From: Herpetosiphon sp042688385
Lineage (GTDB): Bacteria > Chloroflexota > Chloroflexia > Chloroflexales > Herpetosiphonaceae
Direction of reading: 5' to 3'
NCBI RefSeq assembly: GCF_042688385.1
Contig: NZ_JBHUPY010000001.1
Span: 930,001 to 994,000 of the forward strand
DNA length: 64,000 nt
Below the pieces are notes generated by a model, which was given only the letters and a program-made list of their open reading frames with translations, was not told where the DNA came from and made no database searches. The translations under genes were made by a program, and so were the position numbers. Of this stretch, positions 1 to 8,544 are shown piece by piece (the stretch's first letter is position 1; every line of letters begins with the position of its first letter).

Positions 1-133
1 CTACCCGTTGCTCACCCTAATCTAGGATCAAAGGGCTTGAAATCTTGGGCAAAGCTTGCTACACTGCGTCGTTACAATCGCCAAAACATCTGTCCTATAC
101 CACATGGGTGATTCTACCCAAAGGAGGTTCGGC

Positions 134-379
134 ATGGCCGTTGATTCGAGTGCCTTTATTGTAGTACCAGTGGAAGCGACCGTCCCGGTTTTATGGCGAG
201 CAATGCGTAGCATTCGCACCAGCCTCAATATTACCAGGATCTATTGGCATCCAGATGAACATGTTCGTGATGGCTGTCATTTTCGGTTAGAAGTGCCTGT
301 TGCCCAACTTCACGATCCCGCTACCGCCCGTGGGCGCATTCAGTCGATTTTGGTTGACCATGGAGCAGCCTTATTGTAA
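134..379 (+). CDS. hypothetical small protein, 81 aa
   Basis: I do not recognise a family. The 81-residue product is soluble-looking, with a short hydrophobic beta-like start (FIVVPVEA) followed by an Arg-rich segment; no signal peptide or membrane helix is visible. The ATG at 134 is chosen over the upstream in-frame ATG at 56 because AAGGAGG lies at 121-127, seven bases before it. The gene is monocistronic: a strong stem-loop with a T tract follows its stop, and the next gene starts more than 100 bases on. Confidence 0.6.
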   Translation: MAVDSSAFIVVPVEATVPVLWRAMRSIRTSLNITRIYWHPDEHVRDGCHFRLEVPVAQLHDPATARGRIQSILVDHGAALL

Positions 380-407
380 TGAAGCATAGAACACGATGGG
401 CGATTGG

Positions 408-441
408 ACAGCGTATCAATGGCGATACGCTGTTGTTTTTT
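408..441 (+). terminator. intrinsic terminator of the 134-379 gene
   Basis: A perfect 10-bp stem (ACAGCGTATC at 408-417 with GATACGCTGT at 424-433), a 6-nt loop and a following T-rich run. It ends the transcript of the small gene upstream. Confidence 0.85.
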
Positions 442-495
442 TAGCGTGGCTCGTTTAAGCTAGCCCAAGCATAACTATCTGATGAGGTATTTTGC

Positions 496-990
496 ATGCC
501 AGCGTTTCAGCATTGCCATTGGTGTGGGGCGGCGTTCGATGGACCGCAAGGCTTTCCGCGCAAATGTAGCGTTTGTGGCAATTCAACTTATCGCAACCCA
601 ATTCCGGTCAGCGTTATTTTAGTGCCAGTTGATGGCGGTTTGTTGACGGTGCGGCGCGCCATCGAGCCACGCAAGGGCCAATTGGCCTTGCCTGGCGGCT
701 TTGTCAATTTCGATGAGAGTTGGCAAGCAGCAGGCGTGCGCGAGGTGTTTGAGGAAACCAATATTCAACTTGAGGTGCAAAGCATTCGCGATTGGTGGAC
801 GCGCAGCACACCCGATGGCATGATTTTGATTTTTGGCTTGGCAGAGCCAATCAGCCGTGCCGCGATTCCCACTGATTTTGATCGCAGCGAAACCGAAGAA
901 TTAGTTGTGATCGATCGCCCGCAAGTGTTGGCGTTCCCATTGCACAACGAAGCCATGCAGGTCTATTTTGCGCAGCTAAAGACTGATTAG
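496..990 (+). CDS. NUDIX hydrolase with N-terminal zinc ribbon
   Basis: Probable nucleoside-diphosphate-linked metabolite hydrolase, 164 aa. Two CxxC pairs (Cys7/Cys10 and Cys24/Cys27) form a zinc ribbon like the one in NudC-type NADH pyrophosphatases. The Nudix box runs from about residue 68 to 90, with the expected Gly68, Glu74, Arg82-Glu83 and Glu86-Glu87 metal ligands; the usual Gly near its end is Asn. The protein is shorter than NudC (about 260 aa) and lacks its extra N-terminal domain, so the substrate cannot be named. It stands alone, with the terminator of the previous gene upstream. Confidence 0.9.
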   Translation: MPAFQHCHWCGAAFDGPQGFPRKCSVCGNSTYRNPIPVSVILVPVDGGLLTVRRAIEPRKGQLALPGGFVNFDESWQAAGVREVFEETNIQLEVQSIRDWWTRSTPDGMILIFGLAEPISRAAIPTDFDRSETEELVVIDRPQVLAFPLHNEAMQVYFAQLKTD

Positions 991-1183
991 GCTTCAGGCT
1001 AAATTATCGCCTGCTCTAAGGTATTTGGTAGCAGAAAACTCAAATATGCGAAGATCATTTAATCCACCTAGTAATCATAGTTCAATGGTTATTTAGGTGG
1101 GTTGGCATTTAATCTTGACTTTACAAATAAGATTTTTATAATTGAATATATGGATAGATATATTGTGAAGTGGGGGATATTTC

Positions 1184-2515
1184 ATGACAGCACCAGTTAT
1201 TCAAATTGATTATGAACAGGTTAACCAAGTTGTTGAACGCTGGCAAACACAATATGATCGGGTAGATAGCTTAAAACAAACCCTTCAAATTACCTACAAA
1301 CAATTACAAGCAGATTGGCAAGGACAAGCAGCACAAGCGTTTTTTAAGGAAATGGATAGGACTGTTTTACCTGTGCTTGAGCGGCTCAAGAAGACAATTG
1401 CCGAGGCAAAATCGACTACACTTCAAATCTCCTAGATCTTTCATACAGCTGAAGAGGAAGCAAGTCGTTTATTTAAAGGCCAAGCGGAAGCAGGTTTAGG
1501 TAATAAGCCAGTTGGAGCAGTTGTCAGTTATGCCGAAGAAACCAACGAGCGTGGTGGTGATACTCCCGGAGTACCAACCCCTACTCCTACGGTCAATCCA
1601 ATCAATGGATATACCGTAACTGATGTTAAGCAATCTGAGTTAAGCACGTTTTTTAGCCAATATGAAAATAGTGGCGATATTCCAGCAGAGGTTCTTGAAA
1701 AATATTTAACAAATCCTCAATTAATGGCAGTTCAACGTCAAGTATTATCTGATCTTGCTGAACACGTTCAACATGGTGGAAAGCCATTAACCCTGCAAGA
1801 ATTTTATGCAATGGCATTAAAAGCCACAGGTGATCCTGGAACTGCCTTATTAGTAGCACATAATATTACCAAGTCAATGTCGCGCGGGCTTTCACCAATT
1901 GGTTGGGAAAAGACCGATACTGATCCATTAACATATCAGATGGATGGTAAGACCTTTATTTTTGATCGGGCCAATCTGCATCCTGATGCTGATTCACTCA
2001 ATTCAAATAACGAACCATCAATCTTTTATGCAGCGTTTGATAGACATTCACTTGGCAAAAATGATCCCGGCGATTGGTATCATTACTATCTTGAAGCCTC
2101 AGCGAGTTATTATGGCGCTTCTGGTAAGCTTACATTTGATAACCCTGGCGGTGCATTTTGGGACTATTCAAAAGTCGTTGATGGGGCGCTTGATGGTGCG
2201 ATGAATCAAATGAAAGATCCTAACCTTTCAGAAAGCCCTGCCTACCAAGGTTGGCGCTATGCTAACTCGCTGAGCTATCTCGAAGGTGCAAAATATGGCA
2301 CTGATTATGATGGAGTTCAAGATGAAGTAACTCGTGAAGCACAGCTTCATCGCGAAGGCGCATTATTTGGACTTGAGGTTGCTGGAGCACATCCAGATCC
2401 CCAATGGAGTTGGTATATTCCCAAAGCTGGGGCAGCCAATGGAATTTTAGATACAGACGTTGATATTAGCAATGATACCGATGCTACCTATGATCCATCT
2501 GGTACCAAACGTTAG
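1184..2515 (+). pseudogene. WXG100-domain effector-like protein interrupted by one in-frame TAG
   Basis: Residues 1-83 form a WXG100 (ESAT-6-like) helical hairpin with the W-Q-G turn at 45-47. Codon 84 is TAG (1433-1435), but the same frame stays open to the stop at 2513-2515, giving a reading of about 440 codons. After the TAG come a helical continuation (HTAEEEASRLF), a Pro/Thr-rich linker and a C-terminal region of about 300 residues rich in Asp, Trp and Tyr that I cannot assign. The layout is that of a type VII-type secreted effector with a fused C-terminal domain. A single CAG-to-TAG change would explain the stop; readthrough or an internal start (for example ATG 1724) cannot be excluded. 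The DNA is clearly more A+T-rich than its neighbours, suggesting transfer. A lipoprotein gene follows after 12 nt. Confidence 0.75.
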
Positions 2516-2527
2516 AAGGAGTTTAGT

Positions 2528-2977
2528 TTGAATCGTTTATCTTTGGCGGCGTGGATGTTGATGCTTCTGTTTTGCTTGGGAGCATGCACCCCATCCGCTA
2601 ATAGCACTACTTCGCAAGTAGCAATTCAGGGGGCTTCACGCATGCAACAAGCTACGATTGAACAACTTTTTAACCAAACAACGATTCCAGCAGTTGATAA
2701 TACGCTTGCGCTTTTTTGTAGTTTTAACGAAGGTATTAGTTGCTTTTTTATTGAAGCTACACAAGTTGAGGCCTTTAATTTTATGTACGATGAGCAATTA
2801 TATAATCCAATCAATAAACTAGATGGTCAACTTGCTCAACAAATTTTGAAAGACCTTGATCCAAAACGGGTTGATCAGTCTAAAAACAATACAGTGCTCT
2901 TACGCTGTAGCAAAACCAATGGCTTTACCTGTGAGATTAATAGTGGAACTGCATGGGAGCCATTAGCGATCGAATAA
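2528..2977 (+). CDS. small lipoprotein, possible immunity partner of the WXG100 gene
   Basis: The 149-aa product has a lipoprotein signal: Lys/Arg-poor start, a Leu/Met-rich core and the lipobox LGAC with Cys19. The rest is a short exported domain with Cys residues at intervals (FCSFNEGISCF, CSKTNGFTCE) that could form disulfides; I recognise no family. The start is TTG, supported by AGAAGGAG seven bases upstream and only 12 nt behind the stop of the WXG100 gene, so the two are almost certainly cotranscribed. Position and export suggest a protective or accessory role for the effector-like neighbour; this is inference only. Confidence 0.7.
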   Translation: MNRLSLAAWMLMLLFCLGACTPSANSTTSQVAIQGASRMQQATIEQLFNQTTIPAVDNTLALFCSFNEGISCFFIEATQVEAFNFMYDEQLYNPINKLDGQLAQQILKDLDPKRVDQSKNNTVLLRCSKTNGFTCEINSGTAWEPLAIE

Positions 2978-3029
2978 ACCTGAAGCGTTTAATTAATTCC
3001 AAATTTTGCTAGTGTTTGCCAATCGCGTA

Positions 3030-3079
3030 TCACAGCCTTCAAGTATTGCTACGTTTATGCAGAGAATTGAAGGCTGTGA
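3030..3079. terminator. long stem-loop between convergent genes
   Basis: A perfect 13-bp inverted repeat (3030-3042 with 3067-3079) separated by 24 nt lies between the lipoprotein gene on the plus strand and the small secreted-protein gene on the minus strand. It has no strong T tract, so a bidirectional transcription stop is likely but not certain. Confidence 0.5.
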
Positions 3080-3135
3080 CCATAGTTGATCACTTATACT
3101 GCTAGGCTGAGCTTCGATGCAACCAAATGACCCAA

Positions 3136-3426
3136 TTAGCGTTGCATCGTCAGTTGGTAGGGCCCTAAAAGATAGCTGGGAATTTCAAGTGGTTGGCTTG
3201 TGGCGGCTGCATGAATGCCGCTAGCTCCATTATCAATGATTTGATAAAACGCGACGTTGGCCGCTGTATAGTGAAGGCGAAGCGTGAATGTCTGAGCGGC
3301 TTGGTGTGCCTCAATCGTCTGTGCTTGGGCTTGCTCTACCCCAGCCAACGATTGCGCAGTTAACAGCGCAACCACCAGCAGCATCGTAAAGCAAATGCTT
3401 AAACTACTAACAACCAATGCCCGCAT
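3136..3426 (-). CDS. small exported protein of unknown function
   Basis: 96 aa. An N-terminal hydrophobic segment (about residues 8-28) ending near AQSLAG reads as a signal peptide or membrane anchor; the remaining 65 residues are a polar exported domain with no motif I know. It stands alone between the stem-loop at 3030-3079 and the phosphoribosyltransferase gene. Confidence 0.55.
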   Translation of the reverse strand: MRALVVSSLSICFTMLLVVALLTAQSLAGVEQAQAQTIEAHQAAQTFTLRLHYTAANVAFYQIIDNGASGIHAAATSQPLEIPSYLLGPYQLTMQR

Positions 3427-3521
3427 AGATGCGTGTCCTTAAAAAAGTTAACGATTATGCTGCAATGTAGTAGATTTTGTTGCATTTGCCTATAGTGCAA
3501 CAGTCCTACTTTGCTATAGTT

Positions 3522-4079
3522 TCACTGCGAATCAGGCACTTGTTCATCATCATCTTGGGCGCGAATTGCCGCTGTATATTCAGGGTGTTGCACAAAGTGC
3601 CCATCCTGCAAAATTTCGCTATCCCATGGGTTCATAATCAGTTGATCGGAGAGTAGGCCAATATAATCGGGGCGTGGGCTAGCCCACGTATGCGCATACA
3701 AGGCAGCAGTTTTGACATCGGCAGCACCCATATCGCGCACAACCAAGCCTGCAACCAACAGCGTTTGGCCCGAATCAGCCATCTCATCGACAATCAGCAC
3801 CCGCCGATTGCGCACTTTTGCTGGTGGCTTGACCAACCACGATGGATCGCGGCGCACAACTTGATCTTCAAAACGCCTGGTTAAGCGAATTGGGTAGAGT
3901 TCGCGGCGCAAGGCGTAGGAAAGCAAGGTTGCTGGAAATAACCCACCTCGCGCAATCCCCAAGATCAATTCTGGTCCCCACGGGGCAATTTGCATGGCTA
4001 GTTGGCGGGTTATTTCCTCGAACCGCTGCCAACTAATCGGGTCAACGCCGCGCCGGGTGCGATAATCATACGATGCCAT
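3522..4079 (-). CDS. type I phosphoribosyltransferase (purine salvage type)
   Basis: 185 aa. The PRPP-binding loop is clear at about residues 94-106 (VLIVDEMADSGQT), and a flexible Arg-rich segment precedes it, as in xanthine-guanine or hypoxanthine phosphoribosyltransferases. Such enzymes join a base to PRPP in the cytoplasm; the exact base cannot be read from sequence. The ATG at 4079 is preferred over the longer upstream reading because GGAG sits about nine bases before it and homologous sequence begins there. It lies 73 nt behind the aldolase gene on the same strand and may share its transcript. Confidence 0.85.
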   Translation of the reverse strand: MASYDYRTRRGVDPISWQRFEEITRQLAMQIAPWGPELILGIARGGLFPATLLSYALRRELYPIRLTRRFEDQVVRRDPSWLVKPPAKVRNRRVLIVDEMADSGQTLLVAGLVVRDMGAADVKTAALYAHTWASPRPDYIGLLSDQLIMNPWDSEILQDGHFVQHPEYTAAIRAQDDDEQVPDSQ

Positions 4080-4152
4080 AAAATGTGCTCCATTGAAAAA
4101 CGAGCGCATAGCGTGGCTATGCACTCGCTCGATTTGGCTGATTCGACGTGGT

Positions 4153-5223
4153 TTAGGCGATGGTAACGTCTTCGCACAAGTACACATCTTGGATGGCTTG
4201 CAACAAGGCTGCGCCTTCGGCGATTGGACGTTGGAAGGCTTTGCGGCCTGAGATCAAGCCTGCCCCACCACCACGCTTGTTGATTACGGCGGTGCGTACT
4301 GCTTCAGCGGTATCGCTTTCGCCGCTCGAAGCACCACCTGAGTTGATCAAGCTAGCGCGACCCATGTAGCAGTTGGCAACTTGATAGCGCACCAAGTCGA
4401 TTGGGTGATCGCTGGTCAAATCGCTATAGATGCGCTTGTCGGTTTTGCCATATGGGTTGTCTTTTGAGGTAACTGCGTTGTAGCCGCCGTTATTTTCAGG
4501 CAATTTTTGCTTGATAATGTCGGCTTCGAGCGTCACGCCCAAGTGATTGGCTTGGCCCGTCAAGTCTGCTGAAACATGGAAGTCGGTGGTGTCGTTTTTG
4601 AAGGCGTTGTTGCGCAAGTAGCACCACAAAATTGTGGCCATACCCAACTCGTGGGCCATTTTGAAGGCTTGAGCAACTTCGACGATTTGGCGGCCCGATT
4701 CTGCTGAGCCAAAGTAGATTGTTGCGCCAACTGCCACCGCGCCCATTTCGTGAGCTTCTTTGATCGTGCCAAACAAGATTTGGTCAAACTTGTTGGGGTA
4801 TGACAAAAATTCGTTGTGGTTGATTTTGACCACGAACGGAATCTTGTGGGCATATTTACGGGCAACTGCGCCCAACACACCAAAGGTTGAGGCAACGGCG
4901 TTACAGCCACCTTCGATGCCAAGTTTTACAATATTTTCTGGGTCGAAATAGGCAGGATTGGGAGCAAATGAAGCACCAGCTGAGTGTTCGATGCCTTGGT
5001 CGACTGGCAAAATTGAAAGATAGCCAGTGTTGGCCAAGCGGCCTGTGCCATAGAGGCTTTGCAAGCTGCGCAATACTGGAATACTGCGATCTGAGGCCGT
5101 CCAGACCCGATCAACAAAATCTGGCCCTGGTTGATGGATCAAATCTTTGCTAATCGTTTTCGATTGATGTTCTAAGAGTGACGATGCTTCATCGCCTAAT
5201 AATGCTGCAATACGGTCAATCAT
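4153..5223 (-). CDS. class I fructose-bisphosphate aldolase (FbaB/DhnA type)
   Basis: Cytoplasmic glycolytic/gluconeogenic enzyme that cleaves fructose 1,6-bisphosphate through a Schiff base on lysine. The 356-aa length and order of segments fit the bacterial FbaB/DhnA family: the segment around YLSILPVDQGIEHS, the KINHNE strand, the GATIYFGS strand and the C-terminal phosphate-binding glycines near GLISGRK. The family needs no metal, unlike class II aldolases. AAGGAG lies ten bases before the ATG. It is the first gene of a possible two-gene unit with the phosphoribosyltransferase. Confidence 0.93.
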   Translation of the reverse strand: MIDRIAALLGDEASSLLEHQSKTISKDLIHQPGPDFVDRVWTASDRSIPVLRSLQSLYGTGRLANTGYLSILPVDQGIEHSAGASFAPNPAYFDPENIVKLGIEGGCNAVASTFGVLGAVARKYAHKIPFVVKINHNEFLSYPNKFDQILFGTIKEAHEMGAVAVGATIYFGSAESGRQIVEVAQAFKMAHELGMATILWCYLRNNAFKNDTTDFHVSADLTGQANHLGVTLEADIIKQKLPENNGGYNAVTSKDNPYGKTDKRIYSDLTSDHPIDLVRYQVANCYMGRASLINSGGASSGESDTAEAVRTAVINKRGGGAGLISGRKAFQRPIAEGAALLQAIQDVYLCEDVTIA

Positions 5224-5309
5224 TGAGAATGCTCCTTATGGCTGACAACGCGCCCATTATAGCATGCCGCGAGCACCCACTGGGGTGAGGAAACACTACC
5301 CATAGTGAC

Positions 5310-5855
5310 CTATTCGCTACTAGGCTGGGCATTGCGCATACGAATCATCGAAAATTGCAATGTCGATTGCGCTACCGCCTGCTGCAAGCGCCATAAATTT
5401 GGCATAATGTGCAATTCAACCCCCAAGCCCACCAGTTGCCCCAATAAATCGTCAATCGCATGCAGCGCTTGGGGCGTGACCGTGCTTAAACTAATCCAAT
5501 AGCCAGCCGCCGCATCGGATTGCTCAAAATAAGCCTGTGAAAATTCATAGGCATACAGTGTGGTTGCCCGAATCCGTTCGAGCCAAGCCTGCTCAACTGC
5601 AATAATCGTGGCGGCAGTGCTCAGCCCAAAGAAACGCGCTTGATCAGCTGCGCTGGTGTGCTGATCGTAGCGAATGCAGATCCGTGGGCAATCACGGGGC
5701 AACAAATAGTTGACCACATGACTGCCTTGGATCGCCCACACTAAATCTGGATGTTCAGCTTGGCGCGGATGCGGACGTGGCGTAAATTGACTAATCGTGG
5801 CATCTTCGCTGAGATGATACAGCCCCTCATGATGTGGCTGCCACAATTTAGCCAT
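5310..5855 (-). CDS. DUF6886 family protein
   Basis: 181 aa, function unknown. The start (LYHLSEDATISQFTPRP), the HPDLVWAI segment and LPRDCPR match my memory of the DUF6886 family, whose fold resembles ADP-ribosyl-transferase-like or RES-type pockets; that last point is uncertain. The ATG overlaps the end of the upstream acetyltransferase gene by 8 nt, so the two are translationally coupled. Confidence 0.7.
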   Translation of the reverse strand: MAKLWQPHHEGLYHLSEDATISQFTPRPHPRQAEHPDLVWAIQGSHVVNYLLPRDCPRICIRYDQHTSAADQARFFGLSTAATIIAVEQAWLERIRATTLYAYEFSQAYFEQSDAAAGYWISLSTVTPQALHAIDDLLGQLVGLGVELHIMPNLWRLQQAVAQSTLQFSMIRMRNAQPSSE

Positions 5856-6444
5856 GATTCGCTCCAGGCACGAGCATGCTCATGGCACTCAGATCAATGT
5901 CATCGCGCACAATATCCATCAAAATTTCGTCGTAGCGTTGATTGCCCAAGGGAATTGCGCCGCGTACCCGACCGACCTCGCGAAAGCCAGCTCGTTCGTA
6001 GGCGCGGCCAGCCCGCGCATTGTAGCCGTAATACCAAAGCTTGATATTATATAAATTGAGGAAGAAAAAGCCATATTCGGCGATCAAGCGCACAGCCTCA
6101 GTGCCATAGCCTTTACTGCGTTGGTTTGATTCGCCAATCATGATGCCCAGCGCTGCGCTTTGCCGCCGATGATTAATTTCAAACAAACTAATATTACCAA
6201 TCGGCTGGTGCGTTTCTTTGATATGAATTGCGAAGGTAAGCCGCTCGGCATTTTGCTTCGAAGCTTGTTGATACCAGGCTTCTTCATCTTCAAGCGTGGC
6301 TGCAAAGCCGATTGCACCCAAATTGGCGGTCATGCCAAGGTCGCTAAACCAACGCACATACAGCGGCAAATGCTCATGGCGCAGGGTCGCAAAATAAATC
6401 TGTTGGCCCGTCACGACTGGATAAACTGGATTTTCACTGCTCAT
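5848..6444 (-). CDS. GNAT family N-acetyltransferase (RimJ/RimL-like)
   Basis: 198 aa. The acetyl-CoA-binding motif A is visible (QRSKGYGTEAV, then the helix leading to EYGF), followed by the typical NARAGRAYERAGF segment that closes the fold. The subgroup acetylates N-termini of ribosomal proteins, amino groups of antibiotics or small amines; the substrate is unknown. ATG 6444 is chosen over the TTG/ATG reading upstream because GAAGGG stands six bases before it. It is the first gene of a coupled pair with the DUF6886 gene. Confidence 0.88.
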   Translation of the reverse strand: MSSENPVYPVVTGQQIYFATLRHEHLPLYVRWFSDLGMTANLGAIGFAATLEDEEAWYQQASKQNAERLTFAIHIKETHQPIGNISLFEINHRRQSAALGIMIGESNQRSKGYGTEAVRLIAEYGFFFLNLYNIKLWYYGYNARAGRAYERAGFREVGRVRGAIPLGNQRYDEILMDIVRDDIDLSAMSMLVPGANHG

Positions 6445-6729
6445 AACGACCCTTCTACAAGGCTGCAATTGCGATTATTGCTTGATTATAGGCCTTGGAT
6501 GCACGCAAACATCGGTTTTGCGACTGAGTTTTGGCTCAGCCTCAAAGCCTTGTATTGCCAGCATTTGGGCGTTTTCAACCAGTTTAAAGGTTCAGACTAT
6601 TGATGGTAGTTTTTGGCATTGAATCACAGTATAATCAAGCGAACAACCCACATCGTAGCTACGCATCGTGCTCAAAAAGCATGGATTGACCTTGCAACGC
6701 TGATAAAAAAGCTCTGAAAGGAACCCAAA

Positions 6730-7221
6730 ATGCAACTGCCAAATCAACCGTATGTGGTAATTGTTGATGATCAACCAGCCGCCGCCTTGGGCTTACAAGC
6801 TGCGATTGCCGACCAACAGCTGAACGTATTGCGTAACCTGAGTTATAGTTGCGATCGGATAGGTTCGGTAGGCGATCTCGAGCGCCAATTAGGCTTGTAC
6901 CCGCCGCAGAGCATTCGTTTGATGGTGGTCGATTATGCGATGGTTGGGCGCACGCCCCTGCATGTTATTTATCGCTTGCGCACCAGCCGCAGCTTGCACC
7001 CAGCCTTGCATCCCGAAGCCTTGCTGATTGGCTGGAGCGCCTATGAAGATGTTGATTCGCTGTTTCGTTCGGTCGGCTTCGATGGGTTTATTAGCAAGCA
7101 TTTAGACCAACGCGACGTTGTCCAAGCGATCGAATGGATTTATCAGCAACGCTTGCATGGCGCTGGCTGGACGAGTGTTGGCTTGCCTGTGCCATGGGCT
7201 ACGTCATCGTTAATTGCTTGA
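6730..7221 (+). CDS. stand-alone response-regulator receiver protein
   Basis: 163 aa containing one CheY-like receiver domain and no output domain. Acidic pair Asp13-Asp14, likely phospho-acceptor Asp68 (VVDYA), Ser103 and Lys123 sit at canonical positions. The loop between strand 3 and helix 3 is long. It is convergent with, and overlaps by 79 nt, the histidine kinase gene on the other strand, whose partner it probably is. With no DNA-binding domain it may act by protein contact or as a phosphate sink. Confidence 0.88.
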   Translation: MQLPNQPYVVIVDDQPAAALGLQAAIADQQLNVLRNLSYSCDRIGSVGDLERQLGLYPPQSIRLMVVDYAMVGRTPLHVIYRLRTSRSLHPALHPEALLIGWSAYEDVDSLFRSVGFDGFISKHLDQRDVVQAIEWIYQQRLHGAGWTSVGLPVPWATSSLIA

Positions 7222-8483
7222 AGGCATGGTAAGGCTAGGGTTGTGCATGCACCGCCATGCGCGTGATTTTCAAAGCTGACCGAGCCTTGATGTAAGCGTG
7301 CAACTTGCATAATTAATGCTAAGCCCAAGCCGTTGCCGCCCAGCTTTCCACTCCAGCCAAGCACCGCCGGAATTTGATTGCTGGCGAGGCGTTGCAGCAG
7401 TTCTTTGGGGTAGCCTGTGCCATGATCGCTAATTGTAATAATCACCATGGCTTGCTTAACGCTGCATTCAAGCGTAATTTGCTGCTCGCTGATTAGGCTG
7501 GCTTCGATTGAATTTTGAATAATCGTGCGCAACGCCAAGCTCAGAAACAAATCATTGCCTTTGATCAAGATTGGCGTTTGGTTGCAGACCGCGACTTGTA
7601 AATAGTTCTGATCAAACTGATGGGCAGTGCGCACTTCATTGACGATTTTATGCAATAGCTCGGCTACATTCAGCGTTTGCAGTTGTTGCGGTTGCAACAC
7701 GCCCTCGCGAGTCAAAATTAATAATTGGCTGGTTAATTGCTTAAGCTGTTGGGTTGTGGTTTGGAGCGCTGCCAAGGCTTCGCTGCTGCTAATGCCTGCA
7801 TTCTTCTGGGGCGCATTGGCCAAAAAGCGCTCAAACATTGGTACCAAGCCTTCTAAGCCGCTGCTATAGCCGCGCAGTTCGTGCTGAAAAAAGCGAATAA
7901 ATTGGCGCGCTTGTTGTTCTTGCTCAAGCTGAGCTTTGGCCTGCACCTGAATTTGGGTGGCACGGCTGGCCGAGCTACGTAATTGCCACATCGTTAAAAA
8001 TAAAAGCAAGTTGAAGACAATCACTGCTGGATTAATTAAACTCCAGCCTGCCGGATGTAAGATGCTGGCTATGAGCAGAAAAAACGGATAGCTGAAGATT
8101 GGCCATAAACGCCCAGTTGTAATAATTGCCAGCAAGATCGGCACAGTGATTAAGATAACCGCCGCACTTTCTAGCTCAACAATACTCAGCGCAATTAAGC
8201 AGGTTGAAGTCATGCTGAGCACGATTAACCAGCGTGGCCAAGCCAACTGTGGGCGGCGATAGACCAACCAACCAAGCCAAAACAGATACAGCGCCAAGCT
8301 AAAATCGATCCAAATTAAGCTCTTTGAGGTATTGTGATCGAGGCCAGCCAGCCCCAAACTGCCCACGCCAACGCTAAAACAGGCAATTAACCATGTAACC
8401 CACGGCAATGGATCAAGTTCTTGGCCAATGCGTTGATAGACGTTAAGCCATGATCGGAATAGGTTGCCCCATACATCCTTCAT
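7143..8483 (-). CDS. membrane sensor histidine kinase
   Basis: 446 aa. Five to six hydrophobic helices occupy residues 25-170, with little periplasmic loop, followed by a coiled coil rich in Gln (175-195). The phospho-acceptor is His201 (FFQHELRG), and the catalytic domain carries the N box (Asn324), G1 box (DHGTG, 353-357) and G2 box (GGNGLGLA, 382-389). A membrane-embedded sensor of this type suits a small hydrophobic or cell-envelope signal. It follows the polyprenyl synthetase gene with a 61-nt gap, so they are probably cotranscribed. About 25 residues beyond the normal domain end read over the tail of the receiver gene. Confidence 0.92.
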   Translation of the reverse strand: MKDVWGNLFRSWLNVYQRIGQELDPLPWVTWLIACFSVGVGSLGLAGLDHNTSKSLIWIDFSLALYLFWLGWLVYRRPQLAWPRWLIVLSMTSTCLIALSIVELESAAVILITVPILLAIITTGRLWPIFSYPFFLLIASILHPAGWSLINPAVIVFNLLLFLTMWQLRSSASRATQIQVQAKAQLEQEQQARQFIRFFQHELRGYSSGLEGLVPMFERFLANAPQKNAGISSSEALAALQTTTQQLKQLTSQLLILTREGVLQPQQLQTLNVAELLHKIVNEVRTAHQFDQNYLQVAVCNQTPILIKGNDLFLSLALRTIIQNSIEASLISEQQITLECSVKQAMVIITISDHGTGYPKELLQRLASNQIPAVLGWSGKLGGNGLGLALIMQVARLHQGSVSFENHAHGGACTTLALPCLQAINDDVAHGTGKPTLVQPAPCKRC

Positions 8484-8544
8484 GATTGCTCCACTGATAG
8501 CTGTGGCTACCGATTGTTGGCGATCAGTGGTTGGGCCATGCTGC

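Noticed and set aside
8484..8544. A ComX-like pheromone gene between the synthetase and kinase
   Set aside because: The gap is 61 nt and offers only a 10-codon reading without the Trp expected near the end of ComX.
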